Assembly: GCF_048066175.1 (NCBI RefSeq)
Contig: NZ_JBLTXA010000005.1
Location: 62,001 to 126,000 of the forward strand
Length of the DNA: 64,000 nucleotides
From: Niveispirillum fermenti
GTDB taxonomy: Bacteria; Pseudomonadota; Alphaproteobacteria; Azospirillales; Azospirillaceae
Direction of reading: 5' to 3'
Shown: positions 61,901 to 64,000 of the stretch, piece by piece
How the letters are laid out: every line of letters begins with the position of its first letter
Position numbering within the stretch: position 1 is the first letter of the stretch
Position numbers and translations under genes: made by a program
Notes under the pieces: generated by a model
What the model saw: only the letters and a program-made list of their open reading frames with translations
The model's database searches: none
Told to the model about the DNA's origin: nothing

Positions 61901-62083
61901 GCTTTCCACCTCCTGCGGGCTGGCGGCGCGCCAGGTGGCCTCGATACCCAGCGTGGGCTGGCGGATATCGGGGAAAAGCTGCACGGGCAGGGTCATGGCC
62001 GACCAGATGCCCAGGCCCACCGTCAGCAGCACGGCGACGGCCAGCGCCGCCGGGTTGCGCAGGCCCAGTTTGATCACATCCAT
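58976..62083 (-). CDS. RND efflux permease (AcrB-like)
   Basis: A 1035-residue RND transporter of the HAE type. The N-terminus has LPVQLFPDIRQPTLGIEATWRAASPQEVES, where the PDI and P.V..A..P..VE patterns are typical. TM-region motifs include GLAFAIGMVIDSAIVVLENI near 385-405 and LGIVVNNAILLVDE near 955. The usual proton-relay pattern in TM4 (DS/DN-type; here IGMVIDSAIVVLEN) keeps an acidic residue. ATG 62083 follows GGGGGCG. It probably works with the adaptor downstream and an outer-membrane channel not in the window. Confidence 0.92.
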   Translation of the reverse strand: MDVIKLGLRNPAALAVAVLLTVGLGIWSAMTLPVQLFPDIRQPTLGIEATWRAASPQEVESEILEPIENVLKGLPGVTQMRGFANPGGAFVGLEFDARTDMQQTMLDVISRLNRLPSLPADADPPRLIMGGGDNANETLIYYFVQKLPGTQGALSDHYHYLTEDVIPRIEAIPGVARVNFGDQSEAPQQEVQIIFDPFRMAQYGITIPAVSGLVGRAQDVTGGFVDDGRRIYTVRYKGRFQPDQFADLVLEWREGRPVRLGDVAEVKVQLGRQWQYGFQNGNEAIGLRIIRREGANVLATLNDVKTLMAELRDGEMKTRGLTNNQSFDPSVYIENAIGLLTGNILSGIVLAVAALWLFLRRTQLTLLVAITIPISLLSLFAVLSLTGRSINVISLAGLAFAIGMVIDSAIVVLENIVRMRDRGLSSEEASHQGTKRVISALFASTATTVVTFVPIVFMREVEGQIFADLALTIAVGVTISLLVCATVLPVAAARFMRVTPRMGGEARWVEWLSGRIMDLTRDNRRRAGVIAGLVALSLGGSWLLFPSMSYLPPVKRDSVDAFINFPVGTSVDMAKAEVAEIVVDRLMPYYHGEKQPRVKNFYFLGWPGGGSVAVRLEDDTRLDEMMEIVRNDILAGFPDIQVFANRGNLFGGLGAEGNVSILLQSSDAAGLSEAATRGLALLREKMPDVQSWSNPNPEMAQPELTVSPNDRRIAEVGWTRSQVGQVVRALGDGLWLGEHFDGQNRLDIILRSHDWTGPEELEQVLIATPSGAVVPLGDLVGVERTVGPSNITRVDGRRTIMLNMQPGENVALEDVMTLLRSEIEPQLRSFLPADGTLRYGGSADRLDATVAAMGKNFIIALGLLFLLMALLFRSAKDSAMVMISIPLATVGGLALLDVTNLFTFQPLDLLTMIGFIILLGIVVNNAILLVDETRRCEGEGRSRAESVHQALRSRIQPIFMGTVTTVAGMAPMIVVPGEGSVIYRGIAAVITGGLAVSTLFTLLLLPALLRVGEKAGRPALPDTGSDAPAERLAAE

Positions 62084-62172
62084 GTCCGCCCCCAGGTGTC
62101 CTTGCCGGCAAAGGGCAGCTCCCCGCCACGCCAGGGGGGGGACCACCAGAGCGGCACCATAGGACGGGCCGC

Positions 62173-62231
62173 TGTAACAGGTCCGTTGGAATTGGCTAAT
62201 GGATGGTGAATAAATGTAACGGTCCGTTACA
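62173..62231. promoter_or_regulatory. TetR-type operators upstream of the RND permease gene
   Basis: TGTAACGGTCCGTTACA (62215-62231) is a perfect 17-bp palindrome. A degenerate copy, TGTAACAGGTCCGTTGGA, occurs at 62173-62190. Both lie in the 314-bp gap between the permease (minus) and kdsD (plus) and are 90-150 bp before the permease start. Such dyads are typical for TetR/AcrR repressors of RND pumps. The remainder of this gap shows nothing recognisable. Confidence 0.7.
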
Positions 62232-62397
62232 ATTCAGGGCGCCTGTGGCCATGCCGGAACCGGCGGGCGGCCCCCCCGCTTGCCACAACCGCGCCATGCG
62301 GCAGCACCAGGATGAAGTGCCGGCCGCGTCCCCCTACCTTAAGGAACCGTCCGGCACCACGCCCGACCCGACCTTTGCCGACCCAGGAACGACCATC

Positions 62398-63375
62398 ATG
62401 CAAGCCGCCCCCACCGCCGCCGCCGCCAGCCACGCCGTCACCATCGGCCGGCAGGTCATCGAACGGGAGATGGATGGACTGTCCCGCCTGCGCGACAGCC
62501 TGGACGACACCTTCGAGCGCGCGGTGGCCCTGATCGCCGACCGGGGGGGCCGCCTGTTCGTGACCGGCATCGGCAAAAGCGGCCATATCGGCCGCAAGAT
62601 CGCCGCCACCCTGGCATCGACGGGAACGCCCGCCTTCTTCATCCATGCCACGGAGGCCAGCCATGGCGATCTGGGCATGATCGGCGACCAGGACATGGTG
62701 CTGGCTTTGTCCAATTCCGGCGAAACGCAGGAACTGGGCGATATCCTGCATTATTGCGGCCGGTACGGCATTCCACTGATCGGGATCACCAGCCGGCCCG
62801 AATCCGCGCTGGCCCGGGCGGCCACGCTGGTCCTGGTGCTGCCCGACGCGCCGGAGGCCTGTCCCGTGGGCATGGCGCCCACCACCTCGACCACCATGTC
62901 GCTGGCGCTGGGCGACGCCATTGCCGTGGCCCTGATGGAACGCCGCGGCTTCACCGGGGAGCATTTCCGCAATTTCCATCCGGGCGGCCGGCTGGGACAG
63001 AAGCTGATGCGGGTGGACCGCATCGCGCGGCGCGGTGATGCGCTGCCGCTGGTGACCGGGGCGATGCCCATGTCGGAGGTGCTGCTGACCGTCACGGCCA
63101 AGGGGCTGGGCTGCGCCGGCGTGGTGGATGATGACGGGCGGCTGATCGGGATCATCACCGACGGCGACCTGCGCCGGCACATGGCGGCCGACCTGCTGGG
63201 CCGTACCGCGGCGGAGGTCATGACCCCCCGCCCCCGCACCACGCGGGAGGATGCCCTGGTCGGCGAGACGCTGGCCCGCATGAACCGGGAGGCCATCACC
63301 AGCCTGTTCGTGGTGGAGGACGGGCGGCCCACGGCCATCGTGACCCTGCATGACTGCCTGCGCATCGGGGCGTGA
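62398..63375 (+). CDS. kdsD: D-arabinose-5-phosphate isomerase (KpsF/GutQ family)
   Basis: A 325-residue enzyme that converts ribulose 5-phosphate to arabinose 5-phosphate for Kdo and lipopolysaccharide. An SIS domain occupies about residues 40-180 (FVTGIGKSGHIGRKIAATLASTGTPAFFIHATEASHGDLG; SNSGET; TSTTMSLALGDAIAVALM). HPGGRLG follows and then two CBS domains to the end. The ATG at 62398 has an AGGAAC site. No Kdo genes follow directly. Confidence 0.92.
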   Translation: MQAAPTAAAASHAVTIGRQVIEREMDGLSRLRDSLDDTFERAVALIADRGGRLFVTGIGKSGHIGRKIAATLASTGTPAFFIHATEASHGDLGMIGDQDMVLALSNSGETQELGDILHYCGRYGIPLIGITSRPESALARAATLVLVLPDAPEACPVGMAPTTSTTMSLALGDAIAVALMERRGFTGEHFRNFHPGGRLGQKLMRVDRIARRGDALPLVTGAMPMSEVLLTVTAKGLGCAGVVDDDGRLIGIITDGDLRRHMAADLLGRTAAEVMTPRPRTTREDALVGETLARMNREAITSLFVVEDGRPTAIVTLHDCLRIGA

Positions 63376-63440
63376 CGGAAAGCCCGGACTTGCCCCGCAC
63401 ACCGCCGCGGGGCATGGTCGGCCGGAACAGGGAGAGGATG

Positions 63441-63878
63441 ATGCTGGACAATCTGTTGCGCGGCGTTTCGGTCGCCGACCTGGAAGCGGCCCTGGAAAGG
63501 CTGGGGCTGCCGGCCACACAGGACCTGACGCCCACGGGCGCACCGGTGCTGCGCAGCGCGATCGGGGGCCTGACCTTCAATGTCCGGCCGGGTGCCAGGA
63601 TCGATCCGGAGGCCGAGCGGTTCGGCGATTACAATTTCAACCTGATGTTCCAGGTGCAGCCGGCCTTCGATGCCGGCCTGCTGAACCAGTGGAACCGCCA
63701 CAAGCGCTTCGCCCGCCTGTCGCTGCGCGATGATTTCCTGGTGCTGGAGATGGATTGTCTGGCCGTCGGCATCAGCGGCGACCAGGTTCTGGCCAGCCTG
63801 GAACTCTGGGGCCGGCTGGTGGTGGAGGCGCTGAATTTCCTGCGCACGGCCCATGGCGGGCCGGCGGGCCATTCCTGA
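63441..63878 (+). CDS. YbjN-domain-like protein
   Basis: A 145-residue protein. It starts MLDNLLRGVSVADLEAALERLGL, then has INVRPGARIDPEAERFGDYNFNLMFQV and NQWNRHKRFARLSLRDDFLVLEMDCL, which resemble the YbjN/type III chaperone-like fold. Function unknown. GGAG lies six bases before ATG 63441; a GTG at 63372 overlaps the kdsD stop (GTGA) and would add 23 residues. It is likely co-transcribed with kdsD. Confidence 0.7.
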   Translation: MLDNLLRGVSVADLEAALERLGLPATQDLTPTGAPVLRSAIGGLTFNVRPGARIDPEAERFGDYNFNLMFQVQPAFDAGLLNQWNRHKRFARLSLRDDFLVLEMDCLAVGISGDQVLASLELWGRLVVEALNFLRTAHGGPAGHS

Positions 63879-63905
63879 CAGGCCGGCCCGGGCAGGGACG
63901 GGGTT

Positions 63906-64000
63906 TCACGCCGCCAGCGCGCGGTCCAGCAGGGCCGGCGTGACGGGGCCGAACTCCACCACCCGCCCATGTTCCAGCACGGCCACCTTGTTGCACAGCC
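63906..64000 (-). CDS. ABC transporter ATP-binding protein, C-terminal fragment
   Basis: The last 31 residues and stop of a gene that continues beyond the right edge on the minus strand. The visible part LCNKVAVLEHGRVVEFGPV is the strand-turn that follows the H-loop in ABC ATPases (CDRVAVLxxGRIVExG). The short tail after it fits an importer of the MetN or polar-amino-acid type. Substrate cannot be told. Confidence 0.55.
   Translation of the reverse strand, partial: LCNKVAVLEHGRVVEFGPVTPALLDRALAA

Noticed and set aside
58763..62209. Long plus-strand open frame (about 1148 residues) opposite the RND permease gene
   Set aside because: The minus-strand RND permease has clear family motifs; the plus-strand frame is a composition artefact.
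1..64000. CRISPR arrays, tRNA/rRNA genes, prophage or integrase genes
   Set aside because: I saw no regularly spaced repeats, no cloverleaf with a conserved T-arm, and no integrase or phage structural motifs.

Overview
The window is GC-rich, densely packed bacterial DNA with mostly ATG starts, many 4-bp ATGA overlaps, TonB-dependent uptake and Tat signals. Gene content (class I aldolase next to thiE, DUF969/DUF979, GH10-GH115 xylan genes, coniferyl aldehyde dehydrogenase, glutathione-dependent formaldehyde oxidation, SSS-fused hybrid kinase) fits an alphaproteobacterium. My best guess is an Azospirillaceae-like soil or plant-associated organism (Niveispirillum/Nitrospirillum type), but no rRNA or other taxonomic marker is present. 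I saw no tRNA, rRNA, CRISPR array, prophage or insertion sequence.

Layout. 1-8.9 kb: priA start, a Bcr/CflA exporter, an ArsR-SRPBCC pair, DUF1428, a class I aldolase, thiE, and the fghA-adhC formaldehyde detoxification pair with a divergent LysR gene. 9-14.7 kb: a PAS hybrid histidine kinase, then a saccharopine-dehydrogenase-like gene, an ALDH7 (aminoadipate semialdehyde) dehydrogenase and an Lrp regulator, which look like the upper half of lysine oxidation, then ohr. 15-26.4 kb: DUF4112, arsC, DUF969-DUF979, a CbrA-like SSS hybrid kinase, LysR with coniferyl aldehyde dehydrogenase, and a four-gene membrane cluster with a sterol-desaturase-type hydroxylase. 26.5-31 kb: an overlapping glpD / alkylglycerone-phosphate-synthase-like / FGGY kinase trio.

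31-50.4 kb is the most unusual part. A BetI-like TetR gene is followed by two Rieske oxygenases, a PYROXD2-like flavoprotein, an MFS transporter, a TonB receptor, a Tat-exported peptide-type binding protein, a CocE-type hydrolase, a trimethylamine-dehydrogenase-like demethylase, a short DUF1338 protein with the HglS (2-oxoadipate dioxygenase) ligand pattern, a D-2-hydroxyglutarate-type dehydrogenase and a class III aminotransferase. One 16-bp dyad, about TTGWACGNNCGTWCAA, recurs in front of the TetR gene, the first Rieske gene, the TonB gene and the demethylase gene, which ties the segment into one probable regulon. My reading is a pathway for an N-methylated six-carbon amino acid (pipecolate betaine or an N-methyl-lysine are candidates): N-demethylation, then 2-oxoadipate, D-2-hydroxyglutarate and 2-oxoglutarate. 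Formaldehyde would be removed by adhC-fghA and the lysine branch completed by the 10.8-14.2 kb genes.

50.4-64 kb: group II truncated hemoglobin, GNAT, sirtuin, a GH115-GH10 glucuronoxylan operon behind XylR/LacI-like operators, DUF3667, an RND efflux pair behind a perfect TetR-type palindrome, kdsD, a YbjN-like protein and the end of an ABC ATPase gene. Three related intergenic hairpin elements (5.0, 34.9 and 58.9 kb) are a second notable feature.
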